64,000 bases of DNA from Gordionus sp. m RMFG-2023 (taxonomy: Eukaryota; Nematomorpha; Gordioida; Chordodea; Parachordodidae), in assembly GCF_954871325.1 (NCBI RefSeq), contig NC_088775.1, positions 89,009,561 through 89,073,560 of the forward strand, read 5' to 3'. Below the pieces are notes generated by a model. The model saw only the letters and a program-made list of their open reading frames with translations. It searched no databases and was not told the origin of the DNA. Each line of letters starts with the position of its first letter. Positions within the stretch are counted from its first letter, which is position 1. Below, one piece after another: positions 22,011 to 33,836 of this stretch. The translations under genes and the position numbers were made by a program.

Positions 22011-22188
22011 TGTCACTTGAATAGAATTATAATAAAATATTTTTGGCGTTACTCATCAAAATAAATCTAAATAAATGAAGAAGAAAATCTAAAAAATATA
22101 AGATATAGGTATTTAATTTTTAAATTATATTGATATCGGTTTTTAACCAATGTATATGATACGATTAGATTGATTTATTAGCTACTAC

Positions 22189-22411
22189 GAGTGTTGTTAA
22201 ACGGCTCTTTTTGAGAAGATTTTTAAAAACGACTAACTCAATATTTCATCTTGAATAATATTAAGCAAGCCTGAAGATTTTATTTGTAGAAGGAACAAAG
22301 GTTTGAACATCTATTAGCAAAATCTCAAGACTTAGGCAATATTTTTCTGGCTAAAATATTAAGTTAGCTGTTTTTAAAAATCGGCTCAAAACGAGCCGTT
22401 TAACAACACTA
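22189..22411. mobile_element. hAT-type MITE, copy 2
   Basis: Same family as 867-1087. The flanking 8-mers are GCTACTAC (22181-22188) and GCTACTGC (22412-22419), 7 of 8 identical. Full-length, with both palindromic ends. Confidence 0.85.
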
Positions 22412-22796
22412 GCTACTGCTATTGGCGATAAATTAGTTTAAAAACTAATAAAATTATTTTTATATTGGTATTGATTGTAAATATTGGAATTATTTCCAGC
22501 CCTACTATTACCACTATCTCTATTAAATTAATATGAGAAAAAAAAATTGAGGGTAAGGGAGAAATGGTGGGTGTTAGGGGACATAAGTATAAATAATTCA
22601 TACCATACAGTTTTTTTTTTAATAGAATGAAATGTATGTGCCAAAAATTATTAATGGTTGTTTGAGAAAAATTGAAAGCTGCTTAAGTATAAATAAATAA
22701 GTTTCATTTTTGGTTATTATCTCACGAGCGGGAAATATATATAATAAGTAATGTCTTTATCTATGTTTTATATAGGGGAAATCATATATTTTATAT

Positions 22797-23310
22797 GATA
22801 AATATTTTACTTTATATATAATGGTGTATCATATCAAATCAATTTTAAAAAAAGTCGATTTTCAACACTATCCCCTCAGAAGTTTTTCGAATTTTGTATA
22901 TTGACAGTATAGAAAAGTAATTAGATTTTAGTCCCACGTCACTTACTCGCTAAGGTATGGCCATTTAAAAAGCGGGAAAATGGTACATTTTTGACAAAGT
23001 ACACTTCATAAATTTTCAAATATTTCAAGATTAAAATAAATTAGATAAATAAAATTTTATTATATAGCTTAATAATGGAACTTTAATATGACATATTAAT
23101 AAATATGATAGAAACATGATTAATGTCAAAAAACCGGAAGTTAAAACCGGAAATGGCCATAGAAAAAATAGGTATTTTTTTCAAAAAAAAATTTTTCTGT
23201 AGATGTATACCTGACTTATATTTGTACAAAATCCTAGACTTTGCTAAACTTGGGTCTAGGAGTTATGATGCTTTAGATGACTTAAATTGATAAAAATCTT
23301 ACATAAATAA
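22797..23310. repeat. Solo arm related to the terminal repeats of the 48.4-52.1 kb transposon
   Basis: Begins catatcaaatcaattt, then gtcgattttcaacac and ccccctc-like blocks. Further in it has ggccatttaaaaa, a 'ttaatatgacat' block and a 'gtacaaaatcctaga' block, in the same order as the arms at 48415-48856 and 51642-52127. It is more diverged. No transposase was seen next to it. Confidence 0.55.
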
Positions 23311-25116
23311 TCATATTTAAATTTAATGCAGACTTATATAATAACTTTAATTTAAAAATTATGCTTAAATAAAAGGCCCTTACTTTATTATTTAGAAAAA
23401 TTATTTGAGAGGTGTAAGATGGTTAAGTTTTCCTATGAAATTTAGGCGCAAAATAATTCTAAACATTTGCTGTCAAAACTTATTTTTAATAAAGATATTC
23501 ATCATTGCTCACAAATATATAATTTATTCCTCTGATATTAATTCTTGCATAGTTATATAAATCCATTGTTGTCAATATATGATCATGTGAACGTTTCAAG
23601 GTCGAGCACTAACCTTTTGGTTTAGTAATGCTCCAGTGACATCCGCAGGTTTTTTTTTACCAGATAAGGTTGAAAATAAATGCCACTCTGCCTATATCCC
23701 AATCATTTTTATGATTTTATGTTATTGAAGTATTTTTATTTTGACCTTTGTCTACTCTGACCTTTATTTAAAGAATAAGATTAATTTTATTTGGAACAAT
23801 TAAAAAGCACACGCGTTGTGCTTTAAACAATCTGCAAATTTACTTGTTTAATTAAGCCGTCTTAACTGTAATAAATCATGAATAATGACACCTGACATCC
23901 AATGTAATCCTTTGCATGGTCCTTCACTAACAAATGCATAATTTTTTGGAACGTTAAAATAATAACTAAGAATTTTGCCAACATATAAATTGGATTTTAA
24001 TTAGTTTCGAAATAAGGTTTGTTGTGAAAGTTATAAGAATGAGGAAATCAAATTATTTATTCTTTATAATTTTAGTGATTAAAACAAAATTTAAAAGTAA
24101 TTAACGCTGAAAATAAACTTACCATTCTCCTTTTTAATTTTTTTAAATGCTTTTTTTTTTTTAAATTTAATATATTTGTTACTTTTTTAAAATATTTTTC
24201 ATGTTCTAGTTTAATTAGAGACCTGCAGAGGTACCATTTGCACTGGCACGGCCCAAATTTTTTCGGACTGTCCCGGGTATTTTATTTATAAAAATTTTTT
24301 ATGTCCAGTCTGGATATATTTATAAAAAGATTATATCCCTGGCTGGGTTGGGCTTAGGGTCGGGCCTACAGGTAACTGATTTCAATATAAATTTATATGT
24401 AAATTTTAAATATATTTAAAACAATTTTTTCTTATTTCATACATATTTATAAATTTCATCTTCTTGTGATAGAGTAGACTTCTTGAATTCAATAATTTAG
24501 CTAGCAGTTTAAATATATTTAAAAACCTTATCTAATCCAATGTTGTTCTTCATCTAAGGTATGATCACTTATTTCTCTTGGTCATGTATAGTAAACAGTT
24601 CAACTATGGACGCTTTTAAAGTTCTTTTGCACATTTGGTTTTGTTGCATACATTTCATTAAAGAAGCCCACCTCGTTAACATTTTACTTTAAGTAGAGTA
24701 TATATCATGTTTTCTGTTATAGAAAAAAGTACTCTTAGTATATGTTAATTATTAAAATGAAAAATTGATATATGTCAATTAAATAATTGCTCGTTCAAGA
24801 TATAACATTTTAAAGTACTTGACCAATTTGACCGGTCAAATTAATTACGATCAATCGACCCATGTCAACCATACGAGAAACATTTTGCATTTTAGAGATT
24901 AATAACCAAATTTTTAAAACTGAACTTAAACAGTTAACTCGGTCCCATTATTAACAGAACCTAATTCTAGTTTGAGCCTTTAATAATTTTGTCACCCGAA
25001 CCTAAACCGAACTTAGTGTGAACTAGTTTGAACTTTTTGATATTCTGCTAAAATATTATTAATAATCAGTTTTATTTTGAAATATTTGTATATATTGACA
25101 TTTGACGGTGCCACCA
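23311..25116. other. AT-rich DNA with one truncated MITE
   Basis: No gene recognised. A truncated copy of the CAGAGACCTGCAGAGGTACC family starts at 24216 and fades out near 24400. Confidence 0.5.
24216..24400 (+). repeat. CAGAGACCTGCAGAGGTACC MITE, truncated copy
   Basis: Carries one end only (gagacctgcagaggtacc) and the GC-rich interior (gggcttagggtcgggcc). A full copy lies at 25685-25978 and a further fragment at 53767. Confidence 0.65.
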
Positions 25117-25542
25117 ACCATAGTTATCCTATAGAAGTTCTACTCAACTAGAGAATTTATTTATTCTTTTAAAGCATATAAATCACGATAATAAATTATG
25201 CATCATTGTTTTTATATATTTCTAGTAAGCAGGCGCGTACGCAGGAATTTGGTCTAGGGGGGGGGGGGGGGATAATAAATTTTTTAAGAAATATTATTGT
25301 TTTTTAAAAATATCAAGCATAAATTTATCAGGACTAATAACTATTTCTAATACACAATTTTAAATTAATGTGAATTATAAAAAAATTATAAGTAAAGAAT
25401 CACTTAAATGACCCAAAATAGAAATTTGAATTTTTTGAGCTTTAAAATTTATATATAAAGTATAAAAAATTTAAATGTTAGAAATATAAATTAATACACA
25501 AAAAGCTTAGGGAATAATTGTATTTTGTATGTTATATATTTA

Positions 25543-26790
25543 CAATGTAAAATCCAATCTTCGTTGGGATTGAGATAATTTTTCAATTATCTCATCCTTG
25601 CTTGTTGTCAAATGCCTATGAATATTCAAAAGATCCAAACCTTTCAATCTACTTTCAAAAGTTGTACTTCTTGGTATGTTATTCAGAGACCTGCAGGCCC
25701 GGCCCCCGGGCTGGACAGTATGGCCGGGCTCGAAATTTTTAAAAATAAACACCCGGGCTGAGCCTGAATTTTTAAAAAAAAACATCTAGGCCGGGCTGGA
25801 AATTTTTTTTAACAGCCTATATTTGAAATCCTTATTATTAGCTATAAAAATCAAAAATAAATATAATTTATTTTTAAAAAATCCGGGCCGGGCCTGAAAA
25901 TTGAGCTTAGCCGTAAAAATCTTTAAAAAAATCCGGGTCGTGCCCTGCAAATGGTACCTCTGCAGGGCTCTGTTATTCTTCTTAAAAAAGAGAATGTTCT
26001 CTCATTAGTTTACTATTGGGAAGAGTTGCTAATATATATAAACCCTTTTAATACATTGGGAATATAATCTAAAATGTGTTTGAAATAATGCAGAGCATCC
26101 ATAGCATTTTTTGGGACTGTATCAACCATAGTTAATCTTATAAACATAGTTATTCAGCTAATAAGGCATCATAAGATACTTTAACATCTTCATGATAAAA
26201 ATCCAACAAATATTTTTTTTCTATCAGCATCTGAAAAAGGTTGGGAAGGCTTTTATGGAAATAATATTTGCAGATTGGTAAGTGCTGCATAATGAATTAA
26301 AAACCATTCATTTATTTGGTTTATAAATGTATTTGTATCTAAGATATACTCTTCTACTGATCCTATATTAATGTTTTAACTATGAGCTTGCCTTGCTGCA
26401 AGTCGAGTGAGACAAATATTAAACACGTATAGCTCTGCTTTTGACTTAACAATATCATATAAAATATGAAATTCTTCATAAACATTAGCACTAATTTCCT
26501 TGAATTCTAATAAAATGCTCTTCGCTATTCTCATCTTCTTAATCAGGTCATCATGTTTTTGAGAAGTAATACATAAAATAGTTGTACATTAATGAGAAAA
26601 AAAATTTGGAATAAGCATTGAATCCAATAATTTTCTTGCTTCTAAGGAAAAATTTCTTTCAGGCCATTGTGATATGTCAGTAATAGCAAATAATCGGCTC
26701 TTCTAACTCCATAAAAGCTGTTACTGCTTGATGGCGGAGACTCTATGTCGTAGGACAAGGTTGCAATTTCTTTCTCCCTGTTGGACAATT
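25543..26790 (-). pseudogene. Transposase relic of the 25.2-27.3 kb hAT element
   Basis: Minus-strand peptide blocks occur in the order of ZMYM1-like hAT transposases: LEFKEISANVYEEFHILYD and CLTRLAARQAHS (about 26510-26390), YIPNVLKGFIYISNSSQ and NERTFSFLRRI (near 26030), and the C-terminal RLKGLDLLNIHRHLTTSKDE with RRLDFTL ending at 25543. Several stops interrupt the frame, so it is dead. A MITE (25685-25978) splits the NERTFSFLRRI block from the C-terminal block. Confidence 0.78.
25685..25978. mobile_element. MITE nested inside the hAT transposase relic
   Basis: Inverted ends CAGAGACCTGCAG and CTGCAGGGCTCTG, with a GC-rich interior rich in CCGGGC. Flanks share GTTATTC on both sides, a likely target duplication. 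A truncated relative is at 24216. Confidence 0.78.
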
Positions 26791-28117
26791 TCAGAATAAT
26801 TATTATTTGACTAGAAATTTAAAAATGGTAGATAAATATTACGCCACTAAAAATTTGAAAATAATAAGATAATATTACGCAGGAAAACTTGAAATCGAAA
26901 TTAATTGATAAACTTAGTGATGAATGTGATAATAAATGTAATTAAATATATATTTAATATGAGATAGGAATAAATATTAACAAATATAAATTAATATAGT
27001 ACTGTGTAAATTTAATTCAAAACATTTCCATATTTATTAATTTATTTGAAAATAAAATTATTTGACTTGTAAAAAGTTGTTAAAATAACATATTTATATA
27101 TTCTTATCAATTTTTACAAATTAAAATTTTTATTTACAAACGAATTAAAAAATATGGAAATGTTTTAAATTAAATCTGCACAACACTCTAAACAAAAATA
27201 TTTTTGAAAAATATATCCGGCATCTGCATTTTGCCCCCCCCCCCGCTTCGTACACCAATGCTAGTAAGTGTTTATGTAAAAAATAGATTTGATATTAACA
27301 ATTCAAACGGGACCAATAGATGAACGGATATCGTCATGGTTTAGATGTAATATTTAAGAATTTTTTATTTATAAAAAGAGAGATATTATTCTGGAGATAT
27401 TTTATTTAATGTCTGTTTGGTTATGGTCAGAAAAACTATAACGGATAATTCCGGTTATGCGGTTAAGCTTTGACCAAATTTTGACTAAAATTGGCAAATT
27501 TGGGGGATTTCCCGCGAGATTCCCCCACCCCTCCTTCGTCGGGTACATTTATGATATTTAGGTTAATAAAAAATGAAATACAAAATAATGCAACATAATT
27601 TTAATCATAATTTATAATTTTATTGAAATAATATAATAATATATAAGGTTTATACGCAATTTAAAAGTATATTCAAGGATGTTTATGGCCTTATAAACAA
27701 GCCTAATTGTCTTAATAATCTGTGGATTATAGAAGGGATTGACGTTACCATAGTCGTTTGCGTAGTGTGTCCTATATATACGCTCCTAATATCTGTTTTA
27801 TTTTGTAATACATTACAGATAAATTAATAGACCATATAATTTTTAAAGGATAGGTTAAAAAAATTTCGAAAAAGGGATAGGGTTGTTTAAAAAGAGTTAT
27901 TGTATACCCCTTCAAATATTTAATTAATATTAAATCCCATATGTCTTCTTCGCATACCTGTCCTTCATGTCAAAAATTGATACATCTTAGAAAGGACGGA
28001 TGCTTACAAATTCATGGTTCTCCTTCTGCTAGATGTCTATACTCCGGCCTTCCTCCACATTCCATTATCAACAATTAGACTTTTATTTCCGCAAATATCG
28101 TTCCACCTCCTCAAAAT

Positions 28118-29875
28118 TTGAATTCAAGCTTTTCAGATTTTTTCCTTGATCATCCAAAACCTAACATTATTTCAAGGATCCCCAAAGGTGCAAGATTGAC
28201 TGTGGCCAAATCCTTTACTGACTGTCTATCATCCCTATTGCTAAACTTTAGTAATGAAAACGAATGGCTTAAATTTCTTTTCTATGGCTATAATGCTTTC
28301 AAGGTGCCAGACACTTCACATAAATCCCTAACTCAGCAAATCAAGGATTCTGCTTCAATATTTGTTCCTCATCTATACGAACACGGGAAGACATCTGTTG
28401 TCAAAAATAAAATAAAACCCTCTGCTATCGAGCTGAAGGCCAATTTAATCACTAAAAAAATTGACAATCTTAACATCAAAGGTGCACTTAGATTGGTTTC
28501 TACTCAAGACTCCCTCGCTGTACCTTCAAAAGACACATACTTGAAGCTCTGCAAAAAACACCCTTCTACAACTATAACCCCTATATCTCTACAGCCTTAC
28601 TCTACATGCGCATCACAATTTACCACTGATGAAGTGAGGAAAGCTATCCTTTCCTTTCATCGAGATTCAGCACATGGCCTTGATGGAATCCGTCCTATAT
28701 TTCTCCAGGACATTACTTCCCCCTCAATATGTTCTCAAACTTCAATTCTTTCCAAAATTACAAACTTTTGCAACAAAATCTTAAAAGGTGATGTGCCAAC
28801 CTTTGTTTCCCCTATTCTTTTCGGTGCCAGGCTAATAGCTCTTCAAAAACCCAATAATGATTTAAGACCGATTGCAATTGGCTCGACCTTTCGTCGTTTA
28901 GTAGCTAAAATTATTTCCTCTCGAATAAAGCATGAAGCATCAAATATACTAAGTCCTTTCCAACTTGGTGTTGGTATACCTGGCGGCTGTGAAGCTGTTG
29001 TTCATCTAACGAGAATACACTTAGAAACCCAGCCAACCAACGAATCTTTAGTCAAAATCGACTTCAACAATGCTTATAACACCCTTTCTCGGAATTCCTT
29101 TCTGAGCTCATTGAGTATTCTCTTTCCTGGTTACACTAAATTTTTTTATTCATGCTATCAACAGCCTTCCACTCTCCAATTTGATACCTATAAAATTCCG
29201 TCGATTGAGGGCATACAACAGGGAGATCCTCTAGGTTCTTTATTTTTCTGTTTAGGGATCAATGAAATTGTTAAATCTATTAACGAGGCATGTTCATTAT
29301 CATTGCATGCATGGTACATCGATGATGGAATCCTTTGTGGTCCAAACGACGAAATCAATAAAGCTGTAATGATAATCAAGGATGCAGGGCTATCCATTGG
29401 TCTATCAATCAACCATGAAAAATCAGAATTCATTCCAATTAATTCATCAGAAAACAATTTTTATAATTTCAAACAGATTACTCTGGAGGAATTATCTCAC
29501 TTAGGTGCTCCCGTTGGTGGACACACAGCCATATCATCCTTCCTTCAATCTACACTCGAAACCCTTAATGAGTTGGCTGACCTATTTTCCCTTCTCCCCT
29601 CTCATAAAGCCTTTTTTCTCCTGAAAAATTTCTTCAATATCCCAAAAATTCTTTACGCACTCCGCTCTACCCCTATTTTTAAATTTCCCACTTCCTTAGG
29701 CATTTATGAAAATGGGATTAAAGTCCTAATTGAAAGTATCCTTAATCTAAAATTCCATGAATTAGCGTGGACACAAGCCACCCTTCCTAACAAGATGGGA
29801 GGACTAGGCATCAGATCCCCTTCCGATCTTGCCTTAACTGCCTTTATATCGAGCTGTCTTTTAACCAAAAATTAA
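28118..29875 (+). CDS. LINE reverse transcriptase ORF
   Basis: 585 codons. The RT active site is intact: Asp in VKIDFNNAYN (motif A), IQQGDPLG (motif B) and the double Asp of YIDDG (motif C). The sequence continues upstream in frame to 27941 through one stop. The polypeptide alone lacks its nuclease, which lies in another frame downstream. Confidence 0.88.
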   Translation: MNSSFSDFFLDHPKPNIISRIPKGARLTVAKSFTDCLSSLLLNFSNENEWLKFLFYGYNAFKVPDTSHKSLTQQIKDSASIFVPHLYEHGKTSVVKNKIKPSAIELKANLITKKIDNLNIKGALRLVSTQDSLAVPSKDTYLKLCKKHPSTTITPISLQPYSTCASQFTTDEVRKAILSFHRDSAHGLDGIRPIFLQDITSPSICSQTSILSKITNFCNKILKGDVPTFVSPILFGARLIALQKPNNDLRPIAIGSTFRRLVAKIISSRIKHEASNILSPFQLGVGIPGGCEAVVHLTRIHLETQPTNESLVKIDFNNAYNTLSRNSFLSSLSILFPGYTKFFYSCYQQPSTLQFDTYKIPSIEGIQQGDPLGSLFFCLGINEIVKSINEACSLSLHAWYIDDGILCGPNDEINKAVMIIKDAGLSIGLSINHEKSEFIPINSSENNFYNFKQITLEELSHLGAPVGGHTAISSFLQSTLETLNELADLFSLLPSHKAFFLLKNFFNIPKILYALRSTPIFKFPTSLGIYENGIKVLIESILNLKFHELAWTQATLPNKMGGLGIRSPSDLALTAFISSCLLTKN

Positions 29876-30032
29876 GTCAATCCTAATTCCTTAAATTCTG
29901 ACTCTTCCTTTGATAGAGCCATCATTGAATGAATCTCGATTCATTGCCGACCACCCAATTCCATAAACGAACAAGCAGAAGGACTGGGATAAGCCCATTA
30001 TTGCAAGCTGCGTCGAATCTCTCCTTTCCAGT

Positions 30033-30737
30033 ATGCAATCATTGGACCGTCCCTTATTCTCCTCTCTGCTTAATGGTTCTGGACATGAGTTTCTCGAAGC
30101 CATTCCATCCGCGAACTTACAATTACAATTGACCCAAAATGAGCTAACTCATGCTATAGGCATCCGTTTAAATTGCTTAGTAACCCAACCCCACATCTGT
30201 GCCGGCTGCAGCTCTGCTGTTTTGAGTAATGGAAGGCATAGTCTACATTGTCGTTCATGTAAAGGCCGCATCGTTAAACATAACATTTGCAATTCTATAA
30301 TTCTTAGAGCTCTGAGATCCGCTCAAATTCCTTCTATTCTCGAACCCTCTGGTCTTTTCAGATCTGATGGGAAACTCCCTGACGGGATCTCTCAAATTCC
30401 CTGGAAGCGAGGTCAATTCTTGGTCTGGGATTACTCTTGTATTGATCCATTGGCTCCTTTCAATCAATCCCTTAACATTCTGGAGAACAAGGAGCTTCTA
30501 AAAATTGCAAAATATTCAGAGATATCCCAAGATCACTTATTCATTCCCATCATTTCCACTACCTTGACTACCTTTGGGAATCGTGCTCTTTCTTTCTTCA
30601 AGGAACTTGGATCGCTAATCCGCAAACTAACAGATGAACCTCGTGAAGGCTTCTTCTTAAGACAAAGACTCGCAATAGCAATTCACAGGGCTAATTACAT
30701 CAGCTTCATTGGCAGCCTCATCTCACATGATGATTAG
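30033..30737 (+). CDS. LINE C-terminal zinc knuckle and restriction-like endonuclease
   Basis: 234 codons, open from before 30033 in frame with KDWDKPIIASCVESLLSSM (about 29976-30032). It has a CCHC-like knuckle and a PD-(D/E)XK-type core: PDG, about 15 residues, then VWDYS. It continues KIAKYSEISQDHLFIPI, a conserved tail in this LINE type. The nuclease would nick the target DNA for target-primed reverse transcription. Confidence 0.82.
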   Translation: MQSLDRPLFSSLLNGSGHEFLEAIPSANLQLQLTQNELTHAIGIRLNCLVTQPHICAGCSSAVLSNGRHSLHCRSCKGRIVKHNICNSIILRALRSAQIPSILEPSGLFRSDGKLPDGISQIPWKRGQFLVWDYSCIDPLAPFNQSLNILENKELLKIAKYSEISQDHLFIPIISTTLTTFGNRALSFFKELGSLIRKLTDEPREGFFLRQRLAIAIHRANYISFIGSLISHDD

Positions 30738-31519
30738 AATATATTTTATATAATTTTAATTGCGTTATATAAATTTTATAATATTTACTACTATATATTT
30801 TCTCGAATATAATGTACATGTGATTATTTTCTTAAATAATAATAAAACCATTAAGTTTTATAAATAATAAAGATCACTTTTAATTTCACCACTCAAGATG
30901 TTATTAAATAAGTCTCAAATTATAAGCCCTGAACCAATAAGAATTACTTTAATATTATTTTATATAGTTGGATTATAGTCTAATTTATCGCAAATACTAT
31001 TTATATTTATCCCTATTGAGAAGCAGAAATATTATAATATTTAGATATTAATAAATAATAAATAATAAATAATAGGGAAATTTTTAATATTATTTTTTTT
31101 TTTTTAAATCTTAAAAAATTATATAAATATGTGATCGTTTGAATATTAGTGGAAATTGATGCAATAATAATTCAAGGTTTCATCATTATTTTGTTGCAAT
31201 ATGAGTTTTTTTTAATATACCTTTTTTTAATTTCCCAGAACTGAAAGAAAATCTTCCTCTCCTTGATATATAATAAATATATGTGTGAATATTCTTATTT
31301 TCGTAATATTAAAAAAAATATTAAATTTAGGTAAATTTACAAATTATAATAAAATATATATTAAAAAACAAATAATATATTAAAAATGAATTAAAAAATA
31401 TATATGTATAAAAGAGAAATGAGATAAAATAAAAATAAAATTTTAAAAAAAGGGTATAAATCACACTTTTAATTAAATTTTTAGATGATATAAATTTATA
31501 TAGATTTCATTAAAATAAT
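30738..31519. other. AT-rich DNA downstream of the LINE
   Basis: The first bases may be the LINE 3' UTR. No poly-A tail or target duplication can be delimited. Nothing else seen. Confidence 0.4.
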
Positions 31520-32710
31520 TTATTACAAAATATATTTCGTACAAATTTTGGTGTAATAATAATTTCTTTAGAAAAATTAATAGGTATCTCCATCTTTTAC
31601 TCCTTTCCTTAGATTATAATACATTAGTTACATATGAATGTTGATGTTGAGAATTATTAATGTAATAAAAATTTAGAGTTGAAGATTAAGTTTAAAAACA
31701 ATATTAAACATGAAATTATAATGAAATTAAAACATAAAGTTTATAAAAAAATGATATTGTCTGAACTATATAATTATTTTGTTATCGTAGTTATTTAACA
31801 CATAATATTATATATTTTTATTTCGTTTTATATAAGATGGTGTAAAATTTGGTTTTTTGCTGTATAAGGATAATTGGCTAAAGTTAATTACGTGAATATA
31901 TCTCGTGATTTCTCTGTTTAAAATCAATATAAAGGATTCATTCGTGTTTTTTTTAGATATAGTTTAAAAAACAAAAATTAAGCAACATTATTTATATTCG
32001 ATAAATTAAGGGTAAAAATAAATATTATAAATTCCTTTATGGCAATAGTTTGATAGTTTTTATTTCAATATAACTCATCGCCTATACTAGTAGCCGATAT
32101 ACCAATCTAATAGTAATATTATATAACGGTTTAAAGCAATAATTATTCGAAAGTTGATATAAATATCTTATATTATTTCAGATTAATTTCTTGGACACAA
32201 TGCTAGGAAATATTCCCTCTATAATTTCTAATTTACCATAGTGATATGTTTATTGTTTTGAATTTATAATATTGTGTACAAATATTGGCGCAATATTTGA
32301 ATGTTAGTTAGCCGTTCTTAAAAATCGGCTCATAATGAGTCCTTGGCAACACTATAAGCAAGCCTTGAGATTTTTGGCTAAAATATTAATTTAAAATTTG
32401 CCGAAGGATATCCCTATAGACATTTAATTTTGCTTAATATTTATCTTTTGTTTAATGATAATTGGCTAAATTTATCATGTGAATGTATCACATGACTTCT
32501 TAGTTTAGTATTGTTATGTAAAAAGGATTGATTTTTGGATAGAGTTTTAAAATAATAATTAAACAAACAACATTATTATATTCGAAAGGTAAATTACAAA
32601 TAATACATAAATGTTTGAAAATAAATATTTAAACTTGTATTTTTAAGGATGGAAATTTTTATTAACGGTCTAAGTATTAGAGACCGCGGGAAAATTCTTG
32701 CAACAGATGT
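31520..32710. repeat. Dispersed repeat, inverted partner of 21440-22010, partly duplicated
   Basis: Contains two related stretches in tandem (near 31860-32010 and 32455-32600, both with 'ggctaaa..t' and 'atatc.cgtga'/'gtatcacatga' blocks). A decayed hAT-type MITE end lies between them (about 32300-32400). Confidence 0.5.
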
Positions 32711-33836
32711 ATATATAGATTACAATGATTATACTGCCGGTGTAAGATTTCCCATATTAAAATTTTTAGGTCTCTTAAAACGCGTCACTCGCTTTTTAAT
32801 ACTCAAAATTGAATTGTGATAGAAGAAGCCGATGCTTAAAAAAATATCCTAAGACCCTTAATTTTTTTTAAACGTGATAGATAGGTTCTTCGTATTTTGT
32901 ACTATTACTGAGCATGCGCGTTTTTCCCATATTTTTACCTAATCTTAAAGTGTAACATTAAAAACAAATTTGATCGCATTTTATTTACACCCCAAAAAAA
33001 TTAAACGATAACCTTGCTAATTAAAAAGGTTATCGAAAGAAGATTACTGATAAAATTATCTCACGAAGAAAGTAATGTATCAAATTTGATACCTGAATTC
33101 TATAGGAAAAACCTTAACTTTCTTACTGTTAAACAAGCTTTAAAGAGACGTCAAAATATAGAATTTAGTCCAAAAATAAAGCCTCTTCTCAAAATCTGAC
33201 CTATTCAGCATGGAACGAATTAAAGACTTTAGTTTAAAAAATTGGCTATATTTGGAAAAGATTTATGAAATATAGTTCTTGATTTTGTAATAAATAATCA
33301 AGTTGACACACGATCAGTTAAAGATGATATTGTTAGATGTTATAAGGTTAACATATATTTAAGTATATTATAGATAATTCTATAATTGTGTTTAAATGAA
33401 GATCTAAAAGTCTGCCTGTGTTATGCATTGTAGCGAATAGCTAGAAAAAAGGGGGGAGCCTTTGATTATTTTAATATAATTGGAACGAACCTATTTAGCC
33501 CTTTTAAAAATATAATAGAGCACATCTTGAGTTATTATGTGTAAAATTTTAATATCATTTCTCTCAATCTTGTAAAAAAAACTACTCAATCAAATTTCAA
33601 AAATTTTGAGGATATTAAGTTCAATATATAGATCATAATAAATAAAATTCATAAAACACTAGTGACTTCTTTTTGTATTGTTTTAAAATGCGACTTTTAG
33701 CCATCTGACATGCATTAATATATCTCCATTTTTGCTTTCTTAGGAGAGGTAGAGTAAATGTATTCGGCAAGATGATACCTACTTTTTCGCAGATGTTTTT
33801 TTAAGGAATTTGTTTAATTTTAAATACAGAGCTTAA
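32711..33836 (+). other. Unrecognised open stretch and AT-rich DNA
   Basis: A 61-codon plus frame (33014-33199) with LIPEFYRKNLNFLTVKQALK looks protein-like but matches nothing I know. It continues with broken frames to about 33400. It is probably a transposon remnant; not called as a gene. Confidence 0.3.

Larger units (their letters stand above)
25230..27260 (-). mobile_element. hAT element (ZMYM1/TTF-type) with perfect 8-bp target duplication
   Basis: The target duplication CTAGTAAG is identical on both sides (25222-25229 and 27261-27268). The ends are inverted (CAGGCGCGTACGCAGG; complement CATTGGTGTACGAAGC), each followed by a run of a dozen or more G on the inward-reading strand, a common hAT layout. 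The interior holds a transposase relic on minus and a MITE nested inside it. Confidence 0.9.
25117..27860 (+). repeat. Dispersed repeat, copy B, opened by a hAT insertion
   Basis: The flanks 25117-25221 and about 27400-27860 align with 18411-18990. The hAT element 25230-27260 and extra AT-rich sequence separate the two parts. Confidence 0.6.
27941..30737 (+). mobile_element. R2-type LINE (reverse transcriptase plus restriction-like endonuclease)
   Basis: One reading frame with a few breaks carries all parts of an early-branching non-LTR retrotransposon. From ATG 27941: an N-terminal zinc finger (CPSCQKLIHLRKDGCLQIHG, then C). The reverse transcriptase (28118-29875) has NDLRPIAIG, QLGVGIPGGCEAVVH, VKIDFNNAYN, GIQQGDPLGSLFF, WYIDDGILCG and LGAPVGG. 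The C-terminal part (30033-30737) has CAGCSSAVLSNGRHSLHC and KHN (zinc knuckle), then LPDGISQIPWKRGQFLVWDY (PD-(D/E)XK nuclease). A TAG at 28076-28078 cuts off the finger. A stop at 29873 and frame changes before 30033 cut off the nuclease. No apurinic-type endonuclease is present. The exact clade is not assigned. Confidence 0.88.

Noticed and set aside
21440-32710. A Polinton-like giant element bounded by long inverted repeats
   Set aside because: No Polinton genes (polymerase B, ATPase, capsid) are present between the repeats; contents are hAT, MITE and LINE pieces, and the repeats are strongly diverged.
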